This document shows positions 8,682-16,907 of a stretch of DNA of 64,000 nucleotides, in pieces. The notes under the pieces were generated by a model. That model did no database searches, was not told the DNA's origin, and saw only the letters and a program-made list of their open reading frames with translations. The DNA is from Pseudoclavibacter terrae. Lineage in GTDB: Bacteria; Actinomycetota; Actinomycetes; Actinomycetales; Microbacteriaceae. Position 1 is the first letter of the stretch; every line of letters starts with the position of its first letter. Where the stretch lies: the NCBI RefSeq assembly GCF_008831075.1, contig NZ_WBJX01000004.1, positions 186,001 through 250,000 on the forward strand, written 5' to 3'. Made by a program: the position numbers and the translations under genes.

Positions 8682-9128
8682 ATGAAGTCTGCGCGTCGGG
8701 CCCTGCTCACCCTCCCCGTGATTGCCGTGGCGGCGCTTGCGCTGAGTGGATGCGCGGACCCGTCCGTGCCGACGAGCGTCGCGACAGACAGCTACGGCGG
8801 CCTGCCTCCCGAGCACAGCGGAGACGTGGGTGCCGGAGACATGGAGGGGCCGCTCGTGCTGTGGCTCGACGAGGGCAGTTCGATCTCGGTGACCACGTGG
8901 GGAAGCTCGGGGTGCCCTGCGATCCTCACCGAAGTCAACGCGGTGGATGCGCAGACGCTCGACCTGCAGTACGCGGACACCACCGCCTACGTCGACCAGG
9001 TCTGCACCGCAGACTATGCGCCGCACACGAGCGAGATCGACCTGCCTGCAGACATCACTGGCTCGCCGCTGACCGTCTCGGTCAGCTTCGACGGCGAGAA
9101 GCCGAGCGCCTCCGTCGTCCTCGACTGA
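8682..9128 (+). CDS. secreted lipoprotein, unknown function
   Basis: 148 aa. A lipoprotein signal peptide ends at the lipobox LALSGC (Cys about 23). The mature part is a predicted beta-rich domain of about 100 residues (VLWLDEGSSISVTTWGSSGCPAI) with two further Cys residues that could form a disulfide. A similar domain occurs in the lipoprotein at 59209. A -10 box TAGGGT (8669-8674) lies 7 nt before the ATG, so it has its own leaderless promoter inside the end of the response-regulator gene. Confidence 0.8.
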   Translation: MKSARRALLTLPVIAVAALALSGCADPSVPTSVATDSYGGLPPEHSGDVGAGDMEGPLVLWLDEGSSISVTTWGSSGCPAILTEVNAVDAQTLDLQYADTTAYVDQVCTADYAPHTSEIDLPADITGSPLTVSVSFDGEKPSASVVLD

Positions 9129-9207
9129 GCCCTCCGCGAAGGGGTCGCGTTTCGATCGTGCTGAGGTTCACCTCTCATTCCGGATGCGTCCCTCGCCCGA
9201 GACACGA

Positions 9208-9236
9208 TTGACGGGCAACCGCAGTATCGATAGGGT
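9208..9236 (+). promoter_or_regulatory. strong sigma-70-type promoter
   Basis: TTGACG (9208-9213), 17-bp spacer, TAGGGT (9231-9236): the best promoter match seen in this window. It points at the 22-codon ORF (9269) and the 87-aa gene (9507). The expected transcription start near 9243 gives a leader of about 260 nt before the 87-aa gene. Confidence 0.75.
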
Positions 9237-9268
9237 CGCAGCACGCGCCTAGACAGAGAGGAGTCCCG

Positions 9269-9337
9269 ATGATGCGTACGATCACATTCAACAAGCAGCG
9301 TCCGGTGACCCGTCTGCTGGGCGCCCACATCTCCTAA
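9269..9337 (+). CDS. 22-codon small ORF (possible leader peptide)
   Basis: MMRTITFNKQRP...LLGAHIS, 22 aa then TAA. It is preceded by a strong Shine-Dalgarno sequence (AGAGAGGAG, 6 nt upstream) and lies 32 nt after a near-consensus promoter. It is basic, with no hydrophobic core. It may be a regulatory leader peptide or a small protein in its own right. I do not recognise a family. The 169 nt that follow before the next gene are non-coding on + as far as I can tell. Confidence 0.5.
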   Translation: MMRTITFNKQRPVTRLLGAHIS

Positions 9338-9506
9338 GCTCCGCGTCGCGGGTGGACTCTGTCCCCGCTCAGCCCGGATGCGCCTCGGCACAGCAGCCGA
9401 AGCTCTCCCCTGCCGCCCCGGCAAGCACCTCCGCCGTGCCATCCCCGCGCAGCGCCGCTCATCGAGAGCCCCTTTTCGCACGTCCTCTTCAAGAGAAACG
9501 CCTCTC

Positions 9507-9770
9507 ATGCACCACGTCATGACCACCGTCCAGACCCCGACGCCGAGCACCGTGCTCGTCACTTTCACACCCACCACCACGACGACGTCCTCGCTGCTCC
9601 AGCGCCTGGAGCTGCGAGTCGCGCTGTGGCTGATCATGCGCACAGCGCGGCGCCAGCGCCCCGAGCTGAACCACGCTGAGCAGCATCGCCGCCGCCGCAA
9701 CAGCGCGGCGCGAGCCCGCCGCGAGCAGGCAGCCCTCCGCGCCTGGTGCACACAGTGCATGCACCACTGA
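9507..9770 (+). CDS. small basic protein with C-terminal CxxC, unknown
   Basis: 87 aa. Thr-rich N-terminus (TPTPSTVLVTF then a Thr run), a short amphipathic helix LLQRLELRVALWLIMRT, a very basic Arg/His/Ala-rich region, and a C-terminal WCTQCMHH with a CxxC pair. It lies on the transcript from the strong promoter at 9208. The ATG at 9507 is preferred to an upstream in-frame ATG (9378) because AAGAG lies before it and the upstream part is low complexity. No function can be assigned. A terminator hairpin follows. Confidence 0.5.
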   Translation: MHHVMTTVQTPTPSTVLVTFTPTTTTTSSLLQRLELRVALWLIMRTARRQRPELNHAEQHRRRRNSAARARREQAALRAWCTQCMHH

Positions 9771-9821
9771 AGCGCGTTCCAGGCGAACGTCCGCGGAACC
9801 ACCATGGAAGCCCCGAAGCCC

Positions 9822-9858
9822 CGAAGCCCCGAAACGCTGTCAGCGCTTCGGGGCTTCG
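9822..9858. terminator. bidirectional terminator hairpin
   Basis: CGAAGCCCCGAAACGCTG and CAGCGCTTCGGGGCTTCG are nearly perfect inverted repeats with almost no loop, lying between convergent genes (9770 on +, murB ending at 9881 on -). The left arm is preceded by two further tandem copies of GAAGCCCC. Confidence 0.8.
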
Positions 9859-9880
9859 GCCGCACCAGCCCTTGCGGGCT

Positions 9881-10936
9881 CTAGAGCTCGAGGCCGACGA
9901 GGACGGGCTCGTTGACGAGCCGCACGCCATACTCGGCTTCGACGCGGGCCCGCACGTAGCGGGCGAGCTCCACGATCTGCTCCGCCGTCGCGCCCCCTCG
10001 GTTGGTGATCGCGAGGGTGTGCTTCGACGAGATCGCCGCGTTCGAGCCCGGCAGCGAGAAGCCCTTCTTCACCCCTGCGTGGTCGATGAGCCAGGCGGCG
10101 CTGAGCTTCACGAGCGGGGCACCGCCCTCGTCCTTGCCAGCGTCGAACTTCGGCATCTCCGGCAGCTCGCTCGCGAACGACGAACGCACGATGGGGTTCA
10201 TGAAGAACGAGCCAGACGAGACGGAGTCCTGGTCGTGCGCATCCAGCACCATGCCCTTCGACGCCCGCAGTCGGACGACGGCGTCGCGCACGACGTGCAC
10301 GGGCATCCGCTCGCCGAGGGGCACGTCCAGGGCGCGGGCGAGCTGGTCGTAGCGCACGGGTTCGCTCTGGCCTTCCGGCATCTCGACGAGGTCGAGCTCG
10401 ACGCGGGTGACCACGCCGCGCAGCTCACCGCGCTTGATGGCGGACGTGCGGTAGCCGAGGTTCAGGTCGGCTGCGTTGATCCAGCGCACGGCGTCGAGGT
10501 CGGCGTCGTAGAACTCGACGCGCGCGAGCACGTCGGAGAGCTCCTGGCCGTACGCCCCGATGTTCTGGACGGGCGTCGCGCCAACCGAGCCTGGGATGCC
10601 CGCGAGGGCCTCGATGCCGCTCCAGTTGCGGGCGACCGCGTAGTCGACGAGCGCCGTCCACGACTCCCCCGCATCGACGCGTACGCGCGCCTGACCGACC
10701 TTGTCGACGGGGCCGTCGAGCTGGTGGATGCCCCGCGTCACGACGTGCAGGACAGGCTCGTCGATGCGGTCGTCGGTCGCGATCGTGTTGGACCCGCCAC
10801 CCAGGACGAGCGGCTGCTCGTAGTTCGCGAAGAGCTTCCTGGCAGCGTCGACCAGCTCGTCGCGGGTCGCGGCGGCGACGAGGTTCGTCGCCTCGCCACC
10901 GACCTGCGTGGTCGTCAGCTCGGAGAGCCTCGTCAC
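9881..10936 (-). CDS. murB: UDP-N-acetylenolpyruvoylglucosamine reductase
   Basis: 351 aa, type I MurB length. It is an FAD/NADPH enzyme that reduces UDP-GlcNAc-enolpyruvate to UDP-MurNAc in peptidoglycan precursor synthesis. The FAD-binding motif PLVLGGGSNTI is at about residue 45. GIEALAGIPGSVGATPVQNIGAYGQE is the MurB signature around 110-135. The catalytic Ser is in SGSFFMNPIV, and a C-terminal Glu is in VRARVEAEYGV. The start overlaps the end of the upstream MaoC gene by 4 nt, so murB is the last gene of a three-gene operon. Confidence 0.96.
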   Translation of the reverse strand: MTRLSELTTTQVGGEATNLVAAATRDELVDAARKLFANYEQPLVLGGGSNTIATDDRIDEPVLHVVTRGIHQLDGPVDKVGQARVRVDAGESWTALVDYAVARNWSGIEALAGIPGSVGATPVQNIGAYGQELSDVLARVEFYDADLDAVRWINAADLNLGYRTSAIKRGELRGVVTRVELDLVEMPEGQSEPVRYDQLARALDVPLGERMPVHVVRDAVVRLRASKGMVLDAHDQDSVSSGSFFMNPIVRSSFASELPEMPKFDAGKDEGGAPLVKLSAAWLIDHAGVKKGFSLPGSNAAISSKHTLAITNRGGATAEQIVELARYVRARVEAEYGVRLVNEPVLVGLEL

Positions 10937-11424
10937 GCGACGATCTCCTCAGGGAGCCCCGCGGGCACCTCGCCCTGGAAGTTCGCGCGCACCTGCGATT
11001 TGGCGAGCACCGTCTGTCCGCCGAAGGAGACCACGAGATCGATGCGCCCGATGCCGTCATCCCCCGCGAGCTGACCGATCTTCGCCACGATCGACACCTC
11101 AGCGCCGTCCTGCGGGTCGACGACGACGGGGCGAGTGAACCGCACCTGGTAGTCGACGACGCGGCCGGGATCGCCGAGCGCGTCGACGACCGGCTGCAGC
11201 GAGACCCCCATGGTGAGCATCCCGTGCGCGAGCACCCCGGGGAGGCCGACCTCTTCGGCGACGTCATCGCGGTAGTGGATGGGGTTGAAGTCGCCGGATG
11301 CGCCGGCGTAGCGAACGAGGTTGTCCCGCGTGAGCGTCACCGTGCGTTCCGCGATGACCGTGCCCACCTCGAGCTCGGTGAAGTCGGGGCGAGGGAGCTT
11401 CGCGATGGCAGTCGAATCGGTCAT
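10933..11424 (-). CDS. MaoC-family (R)-hydroxyacyl dehydratase, HadB-like
   Basis: 163 aa hot-dog-fold protein. It has the hydratase-2 catalytic motif YAGASGDFNPIHYRDDVAEEVG (Asp and His at about 43-49) and GVLAHGMLTMG. With the preceding HadA-like subunit it should form a heterodimer that dehydrates 3-hydroxyacyl thioesters, as HadAB does in mycobacterial fatty acid elongation. In this lineage, which lacks mycolic acids, the acyl chain is probably shorter or different. It is 4 nt downstream of the HadA-like gene and overlaps murB. Confidence 0.88.
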   Translation of the reverse strand: MTDSTAIAKLPRPDFTELEVGTVIAERTVTLTRDNLVRYAGASGDFNPIHYRDDVAEEVGLPGVLAHGMLTMGVSLQPVVDALGDPGRVVDYQVRFTRPVVVDPQDGAEVSIVAKIGQLAGDDGIGRIDLVVSFGGQTVLAKSQVRANFQGEVPAGLPEEIVA

Positions 11425-11428
11425 GCGG

Positions 11429-11887
11429 CTACTCGCTCTCGTTGGGGGTGGCGCGGACGACGAGGGTGGCCGAAGCCGTCACGACCGTCTCGCCTGCGGC
11501 ATCCGTCAGCACCGTCTCGGCGGTGATCATGGAGTTGCCGCCAAGCGACTTGACGCTCTTGACCTCGAGGGCGGCTCGCAGCTCGTCGCCGGCGACGATG
11601 GGCCGCACGTACGTGAAGCGCTCGTCGCCGTGCACGATGTGCGAGAGCTCGATCTGCGCTTCAGGGTCGGAGAGCAGCAGCTGCAGCCCGGCGTCCTGCA
11701 GCACGGCAGGGAACGTGGCGGGCGCGACGAGGTCAGCGTATCCAGCGGCCTGCGCGGCAGCCACGTCGAAGTGCGTCGGGTGCGAGGCCAGCACGGCCTT
11801 CGCGAACGAGCGGATGTGCTCTCGGCCCACGAGGTACGGCTCGGGGAGCTCGTACCGGCGGCCAGCAAGTTCAGGGTTCACAGACAC
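11429..11887 (-). CDS. MaoC-like N-terminal dehydratase, HadA-like (FAS1-type)
   Basis: 152 aa from the GTG at 11887. It has the non-catalytic hot-dog fold of HadA/HadC: the N-terminus NPELAGRRYELPEPYLVG, a central VAPATFPAVL, and a conserved HGDERFTYVRPIVAGDEL. The GTG start is chosen because TAGACT (11895-11900, minus strand) lies exactly 7 nt upstream, giving a leaderless mRNA whose first codon is the start. An ATG 36 nt upstream (11923) would lie before that promoter. It heads the operon hadA-like, hadB-like, murB. Confidence 0.87.
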   Translation of the reverse strand: MSVNPELAGRRYELPEPYLVGREHIRSFAKAVLASHPTHFDVAAAQAAGYADLVAPATFPAVLQDAGLQLLLSDPEAQIELSHIVHGDERFTYVRPIVAGDELRAALEVKSVKSLGGNSMITAETVLTDAAGETVVTASATLVVRATPNESE

Positions 11888-12048
11888 GGCCGCCAGTCTA
11901 CGGGGCGGCACCGACACTGGCATGAGGCCGCCTACGCTCAGGCCGTCGGGGAGTTCTGCCCTTCCCAGTGTCGGTGGGTCGTTCTAGGGTGCCGATGACG
12001 GCGTTCGGGGGAAGGACGCCGCTGCACCAAGCTCCTGGGGGTTCCGCC

Positions 12049-12687
12049 TTGTCACGCACACAGACACCGCCGAGCGGCGCGAAGAGACCGAGAGCTGTGG
12101 CGATGCGGGCCATCGTCGTGGCGGCCACGCTCACGTCGGCGCTCGCGCTCACCGGATGCACCGCGCCAGAAGGCTCCGACGGTGCGGCTGAAGGAGGGGC
12201 TGACGGAGGCGCGGCGCAGACCGAAGCCACGCTGGGAGGCAGCGGGCCAGGCGCAACCGGGACGCCGGGCGTCGAGTCGATGGAGAAGGGCGACATCGTC
12301 GCCACGCAGGAGGTGACACTGACGGGTGACCGCGGAACCGCGACGGTCGAGATCGAGGCACTGCGCGTCGATGGCCAGGTGCAGACGCTCACGGTGTTCG
12401 TCACCCCGCATCTCACCGACACGAGCGGGTCGCTCAGCCTGTTCCACTTCCTCGACATGCACGGCTTCCGGCCTCGGCTCGTCGACAAGGCGAACCTGAA
12501 GGAGTACTCGACGCTCGAGAAGGGGGCCGAGGCGTGGTCGAGCGACTCAACTGCCACGGAGGCGGGTGACGGTGAGACGTTCAAGGCGTGGGCGGTGCTC
12601 GCGGCACCGGAAGACGGAGCGACGAGCTTCGACGTGACGATCTCACACATCTACCCGCGCTTCACCGATATCCCGGTGATCTCGTGA
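12049..12687 (+). CDS. lipoprotein A of a lipoprotein-OmpA-lipoprotein cluster
   Basis: 212 aa from a TTG start. Signal peptide with lipobox ALTGC, then a Gly/Ala/Glu-rich linker. The globular domain begins at DIVATQEVTL and ends with SFDVTISHIYPRFTDIPV. It is a clear paralogue of the lipoprotein at 13266 (shared IVATQEVTL, GTATVEI, VFVTPHL / AFITPHL, WAVLAAP / WAVFAAP, YPRF). The TTG is inferred from GGGGG 7 nt upstream and because it gives the start (M)SRTQT, matching MSRTRT of the paralogue. A -10 TAGGGT at 11985-11990 would give a 5' leader of about 50 nt. Function unknown. Confidence 0.75.
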   Translation: MSRTQTPPSGAKRPRAVAMRAIVVAATLTSALALTGCTAPEGSDGAAEGGADGGAAQTEATLGGSGPGATGTPGVESMEKGDIVATQEVTLTGDRGTATVEIEALRVDGQVQTLTVFVTPHLTDTSGSLSLFHFLDMHGFRPRLVDKANLKEYSTLEKGAEAWSSDSTATEAGDGETFKAWAVLAAPEDGATSFDVTISHIYPRFTDIPVIS

Positions 12688-13256
12688 GCGCCGTCGGCGC
12701 GATCGGTGGGCTGACCCTCGCGACGGTGCTCGCGTTCGGCGGCGCGCATCCGCTGACCGTCGACTCGCCAGACGACCTGCCGGAGCCGACGCAGGAGATG
12801 CTCGACGCGTCCGTCACCCGGTGGAACCCGGAGGGCTCGGTCACGCAGTGGTCGCTCGACGGCAGCGTCGACGAGCTCTCCAAGGAAGTCGACGAGGGGC
12901 CGAACACCGTGGTGACGCTGAAGAGCGACATCCTGTTCGACTTCAACAGCGCCACGATCCCCGACACAGCGGGGACCGCGATCATCGAAGCCGTCGAGGC
13001 GGCACCCCAGGGCGCGGCGATCGCGATCGACGGGCACACCGACAGCGTGGGCGACGCGGCCGCCAACCAGACACTGTCGCAACAGCGGGCGGATGCGGTG
13101 GCGAACGTCATCCGCGCCCAGCGACCCGACCTGCAGATCACGGCCACCGGCTACGGAGCGACGCAACCCGTCGCCGAGAACACCACAAGCGGCGAAGACA
13201 ACCCCGAAGGGCGCGCGCAGAACCGCCGCGTCGAGATCACGTACGCGAAGGCCTAG
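12684..13256 (+). CDS. OmpA-family (peptidoglycan-binding) exported protein
   Basis: 190 aa from GTG at 12684, in a GTGA overlap with the preceding lipoprotein gene. A short hydrophobic N-terminus (GAIGGLTLATVLAFGGAHP) may be a signal peptide. Residues about 80-190 are an OmpA/MotB C-terminal domain: ILFDFNSATIPDTA, IDGHTDSVGDAAANQTLSQQRA, and RAQNRRVEI, including the Asp and Arg that hold diaminopimelate or its equivalent in peptidoglycan. It should tether an envelope complex, presumably made with the two paralogous lipoproteins on either side, to the cell wall. Confidence 0.85.
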   Translation: MSAVGAIGGLTLATVLAFGGAHPLTVDSPDDLPEPTQEMLDASVTRWNPEGSVTQWSLDGSVDELSKEVDEGPNTVVTLKSDILFDFNSATIPDTAGTAIIEAVEAAPQGAAIAIDGHTDSVGDAAANQTLSQQRADAVANVIRAQRPDLQITATGYGATQPVAENTTSGEDNPEGRAQNRRVEITYAKA

Positions 13257-13265
13257 AGCACCACC

Positions 13266-13871
13266 ATGAGCAGAACACGCACCACAGCCCTGGCCAGCAT
13301 CTTCCTCGTCGGCACGGTCGCGCTGAGCGGATGCTCCTTGCTCGGCGGCGGGGACGGCGCCTCGCAGCAGACCACGGGCACCGACAGCACCTCGCAGACA
13401 GACGGCTCGCAGGGCCAGGCCTCTGGGGAGCCTGGGGTCGTCGCCTACGACGAGTCGAAGGTCGTCGCGACGCAGGAGGTCACGCTGCCGAACGGGCTCG
13501 GCACCGCGACGGTCGAGATCTACCCGCTCAGAGTCGAGGGCAAGACGCAGATCATGACGGCGTTCATCACGCCGCACCTGGCGAACGCGGATCCGAGTTC
13601 GCCGACGTACACGGACTTCACGCTGTACGACTTCAACGGCGAGCGCAGATGGGAACCTGTCCTCATCGATCAGGGGAACCTCAAGCAGTATTCACCCCTC
13701 GAGAGCACCGGTCTGGATTTCTGGACCACCGACTACACCACGGCGATCGCCACTGACGGCGTCCCGATGCCGGTCTGGGCCGTGTTCGCGGCGCCCCAAG
13801 ATGGCACGACGAGCTTCGACGTGGTCATCGGCGAGAGCTACCCCCGCTTCGCGAACATCCCCGTCGAATAG
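13266..13871 (+). CDS. lipoprotein B of a lipoprotein-OmpA-lipoprotein cluster
   Basis: 201 aa. Signal peptide MSRTRTTALASIFLVGTVA with lipobox ALSGC, a Ser/Thr/Gln linker of about 35 residues, then the same domain as the 12049 lipoprotein (VVATQEVTLPNG, TATVEIYPLRVEGK, IDQGNLKQYSPLE, YPRFANIPV). It starts 9 nt after the OmpA gene, so the three form one operon. The two lipoproteins share the same order of conserved blocks over the whole mature domain. No function is known to me. Confidence 0.8.
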   Translation: MSRTRTTALASIFLVGTVALSGCSLLGGGDGASQQTTGTDSTSQTDGSQGQASGEPGVVAYDESKVVATQEVTLPNGLGTATVEIYPLRVEGKTQIMTAFITPHLANADPSSPTYTDFTLYDFNGERRWEPVLIDQGNLKQYSPLESTGLDFWTTDYTTAIATDGVPMPVWAVFAAPQDGTTSFDVVIGESYPRFANIPVE

Positions 13872-13946
13872 CGGCCCCGCCCGCCGGGCAGTGCTGCTCG
13901 CCCGAGGACGCGCGGGACCGTCGCAGCTCGCGCCGTGAGATCTTCC

Positions 13947-13979
13947 TCATGAACGGGTCATGAATGGTTTATGAACGAC
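13947..13979. promoter_or_regulatory. three tandem 11-bp direct repeats (PHO-box-like)
   Basis: TCATGAACGGG, TCATGAATGGT and TTATGAACGAC follow one another without gaps. On the minus strand each reads (G/A)TTCAT...., close to the GTTCA core of PhoP direct-repeat units. An 11-bp spacing is typical for OmpR/PhoB-family regulators. They lie 61 bp upstream of the glycerate kinase start. Confidence 0.45.
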
Positions 13980-14039
13980 GACCAGTGTCGTACTCACGCC
14001 GCAGCGATTGGCGCTGTGGCCTCGAGGAGGTCGGCGAAG

Positions 14040-15260
14040 ATGACACAGGTTCCAGGACGCATTCTGGTTGCCCCAAGCGGTTTCAAGGAGAGCCTCTCGG
14101 CGGAGCAGGTCGCGGACGCCATCGCGTCCGGTGTGCGCCGAGTGCTCCCCGGCGCGGTGATCGACCGCGTCCCGGTCGTCGATGGCGGTGAGGGGTCGGC
14201 GCGGACGCTCGCGGCAGCCACGGGGGGTCGACTCGTCGAGCGCACGGTCACGGGCCCCGTCGGCCTCCCCGTGACCGCGGTCCTCGCCCTCCTCGGGGGT
14301 GATGCGAAGGGCACGGCGGTCGTCGAGATGGCCGAGGCCGCGGGGCTCCGCCTCGTGCCGCAGGACCTTCGAGACCCGGGCGCGACGACCACGCGCGGAG
14401 TTGGCGAGCTCATCCGCGCAGCCCTGGATGAGGGGGCCAAGCGGATCCTCGTGGGCTGCGGCGACTCGGGAACCTGCGACGGCGGGGCGGGCGCCCTGCA
14501 GGCCCTTGGCGCACGCATCACCGACTCCTCCGGTGCGGAGATCGGCGACGGTGGCAACTCCCTCGCCGACGTGACGGCACTCGACCTCTCGGGACTCGAC
14601 GGGCGCCTCGCCGGCGTCGACGTCTTCGTCGCCTGCAACCCGCACAACGTGCTCACTGGGCCTCGCGGCGTCGCCCGAGTCTTCGGCCCGCAGAAGGGGG
14701 CGACGCCCGAGCAGGTCGAGACCCTCGACGCGGCGCTCGAGTGCTGGGCCGGCGTGCTGAGCCGCGATGGGGTGCAGCCGAAGTCCTACGACCTCGCGAC
14801 CGGAAGCTGCACCGGCGCATCCGGTGGCCTCGGCGCTGGCCTCGCGGGCGGCATCGGGGCGCGCCTCATGCCGCGGTTCGAAGTCATGCTCGACCACGTC
14901 GACCTGGATGCGCTCGTTCGGCAGGCCGACCTCGTCATCACGGCTGAGGGGTCCATCGACGAGCAGACGCCGCACGGCAAGGTGCCCGCCGAGGTCGCGC
15001 GGCGCGCCAAGGAGCAGGGGAAGCCCGTGTTCGCGCTCGCCGGCACCATCGGCCGGCACGCGAGAGACGTGCACGACATCGGCATCGACGCGATCGTGTC
15101 GATCGTGCCGCTCCCCCTGACCCTGGAGGAGTCGATCGCCCGCTCGCCGCAGCTGCTCACCGACGCGGCAGAACGTTCCATGCGGCTCATGATGATCGGC
15201 TGCCAGCTCGGGCAGGTCGAGCGCTCCGAGCCGGTGCCGCTGCTGCGGAGCGTGTCGTGA
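14040..15260 (+). CDS. glycerate kinase
   Basis: 406 aa, GlxK/GarK-type family (not the PfkB type). It phosphorylates D-glycerate, feeding glyoxylate, serine or sugar-acid breakdown into glycolysis. N-terminal ILVAPSGFKESLSAEQVADAI is the family signature; VPVVDGGEGSARTL, GCGDSGTCDGGAGALQALG (about 140) and ITAEGSIDEQT (about 300) are the other conserved blocks. The ATG at 14040 has GAGGAGG 9 nt upstream. The end overlaps the transporter gene by 4 nt, suggesting the two handle a related substrate. Confidence 0.92.
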   Translation: MTQVPGRILVAPSGFKESLSAEQVADAIASGVRRVLPGAVIDRVPVVDGGEGSARTLAAATGGRLVERTVTGPVGLPVTAVLALLGGDAKGTAVVEMAEAAGLRLVPQDLRDPGATTTRGVGELIRAALDEGAKRILVGCGDSGTCDGGAGALQALGARITDSSGAEIGDGGNSLADVTALDLSGLDGRLAGVDVFVACNPHNVLTGPRGVARVFGPQKGATPEQVETLDAALECWAGVLSRDGVQPKSYDLATGSCTGASGGLGAGLAGGIGARLMPRFEVMLDHVDLDALVRQADLVITAEGSIDEQTPHGKVPAEVARRAKEQGKPVFALAGTIGRHARDVHDIGIDAIVSIVPLPLTLEESIARSPQLLTDAAERSMRLMMIGCQLGQVERSEPVPLLRSVS

Positions 15261-16819
15261 GCACGCGGGTCGAGGTCGGCCAAGAACGAGAACGGGAACA
15301 CGAACCGGGCCAGGTCCCGGGGCGAGGACAGGAGCAGGCGGGGAGCGACGAGCGTCCAGCACGGCCGACGCGCGCCTTCTCGGCCCGCGCGTCCCTCGCC
15401 GCGCCTCTCCGCGCGTGGGCGCGCCTGCACATCCGCACGCGCTGGGCGCTCGCCCTCATCACGGCCATCGGGGCCGTGGCCTGTCTGCCCGGCGAGCTCC
15501 CGGCGGAGATGCGGCTGGCGTTGTTCGCCTTCGGCGCCGCCACGGTGCTGTGGACGCTGACGGAACTCGAACCCGGCTATGTCGCCCTCGGCGCAGGCCT
15601 GCTGGCGTGCATCCCGGCGGGACGTCAGGAGCAGTTCTTCTCCGCGCTCGGCAACGACGTCGTGTGGCTCATCGTCGGGGCGTTCATCATCGGCGGCGCG
15701 ACGGCTGGCTCGGGGCTCGCCGCTCGTCTGACGAGCGCGATCGTCGGGCGGGCACGGACCGTGCGCGGACTGATGTGGATGGTCACCGCGGCCGTCGTCC
15801 CGCTGTCGTTCCTCGTGCCATCCACTTCGGGCCGTGCCGCAGTGCTGTTGCCCGTGTACCGCTCGCTGACGGAGCGGCTGGGCGACGCGCGGATCGCGAA
15901 GGCGCTCGCGCTGCTGATGCCCACGGTTGTCCTCGTCTCGACGACGGCGACGCTCGTCGGCGCGACGTCGCACCTCGTCGCCGTCGACCTCCTGCAGCAG
16001 ACGACCGGCGACACCATCTCCTACCTGCAGTGGGCGCTCTGGGGTGCCCCGTTCGGCATCGCCGCGAGCGTCGTCGTGTGCGTCGCTGTACAGGCCCTCT
16101 TCCTGCGCCGCGAAGAGCGTCGCCGACCGATCGCGCAGCAGGTGCGCCTGCAGCCATCGGGCCGGTCGCCGCTCACGCGCGCCGAGCGCATCGTGGCCGC
16201 GGTCGTCGGCCTGGCGCTCGTCGGCTGGCTGACGGAACCCCTGCACGGGCACGGCATCGCGGCCGTCACGATCATCGCCGCGGTTGTGCTCTGCGCGCCA
16301 GGCATCGGCGTGATGAAGTGGAAGGAAGGCGTGGCCGCGGTGTCCTGGCCGCTCGTGCTGTTCGTCGCGGGTGCACTCGCCCTCGGCGGAGCGCTCGTCG
16401 AGACGGGGGCCGGCGACTGGATCGTCTCCAGCCTCTTCGCGGTGAGCGGTATCGAAGGGCTCACGTCCGCCCTCGCGCTCATGGTCATCATCGCGGCACT
16501 GTCGGTCACCGCTCACCTCTACGTCACGTCGCACACGGTGCGCGCGATCGCGCTCATCCCGCCGTTCCTCGCGCTCGCTGCGACGGCAGATCTTTCCCCC
16601 GTCGCGGTGGTGTTCATCGTGAGCATCGGCCTCGACTACTGCCTCACGCTGCCGGTCAGCTCGAAGGCGCTGCTCGTGTTCACGAATGCGGACGGTGACG
16701 GCCAGGGACTCGACCCGCGCGACCTGCTCCGACTCTCGCTCGTGCTGCTGCCCGCCTATATCGCGCTCATGGTCGTCACGTACGAGCTCTGGTGGAAGCA
16801 CACCGGGCTGGCGCTGTAG
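15257..16819 (+). CDS. SLC13/DASS-family anion transporter
   Basis: 520 aa from GTG in a GTGA overlap. The first ~50 residues are Arg/Glu-rich and probably cytoplasmic; the true start may be further in. About 11 hydrophobic segments follow, with conserved features of divalent-anion:Na+ symporters: an SNT-like hairpin region VPSTSGRAAVLLPV and a second half with SVTAHLYVTSHTVRAIALIP and LDYCLTLPVSSKALLVF. Pairing with glycerate kinase suggests a carboxylate such as glycerate, tartronate or a dicarboxylate; this is inference from context only. Confidence 0.85.
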   Translation: MSTRVEVGQEREREHEPGQVPGRGQEQAGSDERPARPTRAFSARASLAAPLRAWARLHIRTRWALALITAIGAVACLPGELPAEMRLALFAFGAATVLWTLTELEPGYVALGAGLLACIPAGRQEQFFSALGNDVVWLIVGAFIIGGATAGSGLAARLTSAIVGRARTVRGLMWMVTAAVVPLSFLVPSTSGRAAVLLPVYRSLTERLGDARIAKALALLMPTVVLVSTTATLVGATSHLVAVDLLQQTTGDTISYLQWALWGAPFGIAASVVVCVAVQALFLRREERRRPIAQQVRLQPSGRSPLTRAERIVAAVVGLALVGWLTEPLHGHGIAAVTIIAAVVLCAPGIGVMKWKEGVAAVSWPLVLFVAGALALGGALVETGAGDWIVSSLFAVSGIEGLTSALALMVIIAALSVTAHLYVTSHTVRAIALIPPFLALAATADLSPVAVVFIVSIGLDYCLTLPVSSKALLVFTNADGDGQGLDPRDLLRLSLVLLPAYIALMVVTYELWWKHTGLAL

Positions 16820-16845
16820 CCCCGAGCCCGGCGCGGGAACGCTCC

Positions 16846-16907
16846 CGGGATGGGAAACTCGCTTCGTGGTGGAGAACTTCCCGCAACGAAGCGAGGTTCC
16901 CATCCCG
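16846..16907. repeat. 62-bp palindrome with 22-bp arms at convergent gene ends
   Basis: The left arm starts CGGGATGGGAAACTCGC and ends GCTTCGT; the right arm is its inverse with one mismatch; the loop is 18 nt. It lies between the + transporter end (16819) and the - amidotransferase end (16967), so it may terminate both. There is no U-tract. It belongs to a set of unusually long palindromes in this window. Confidence 0.7.
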
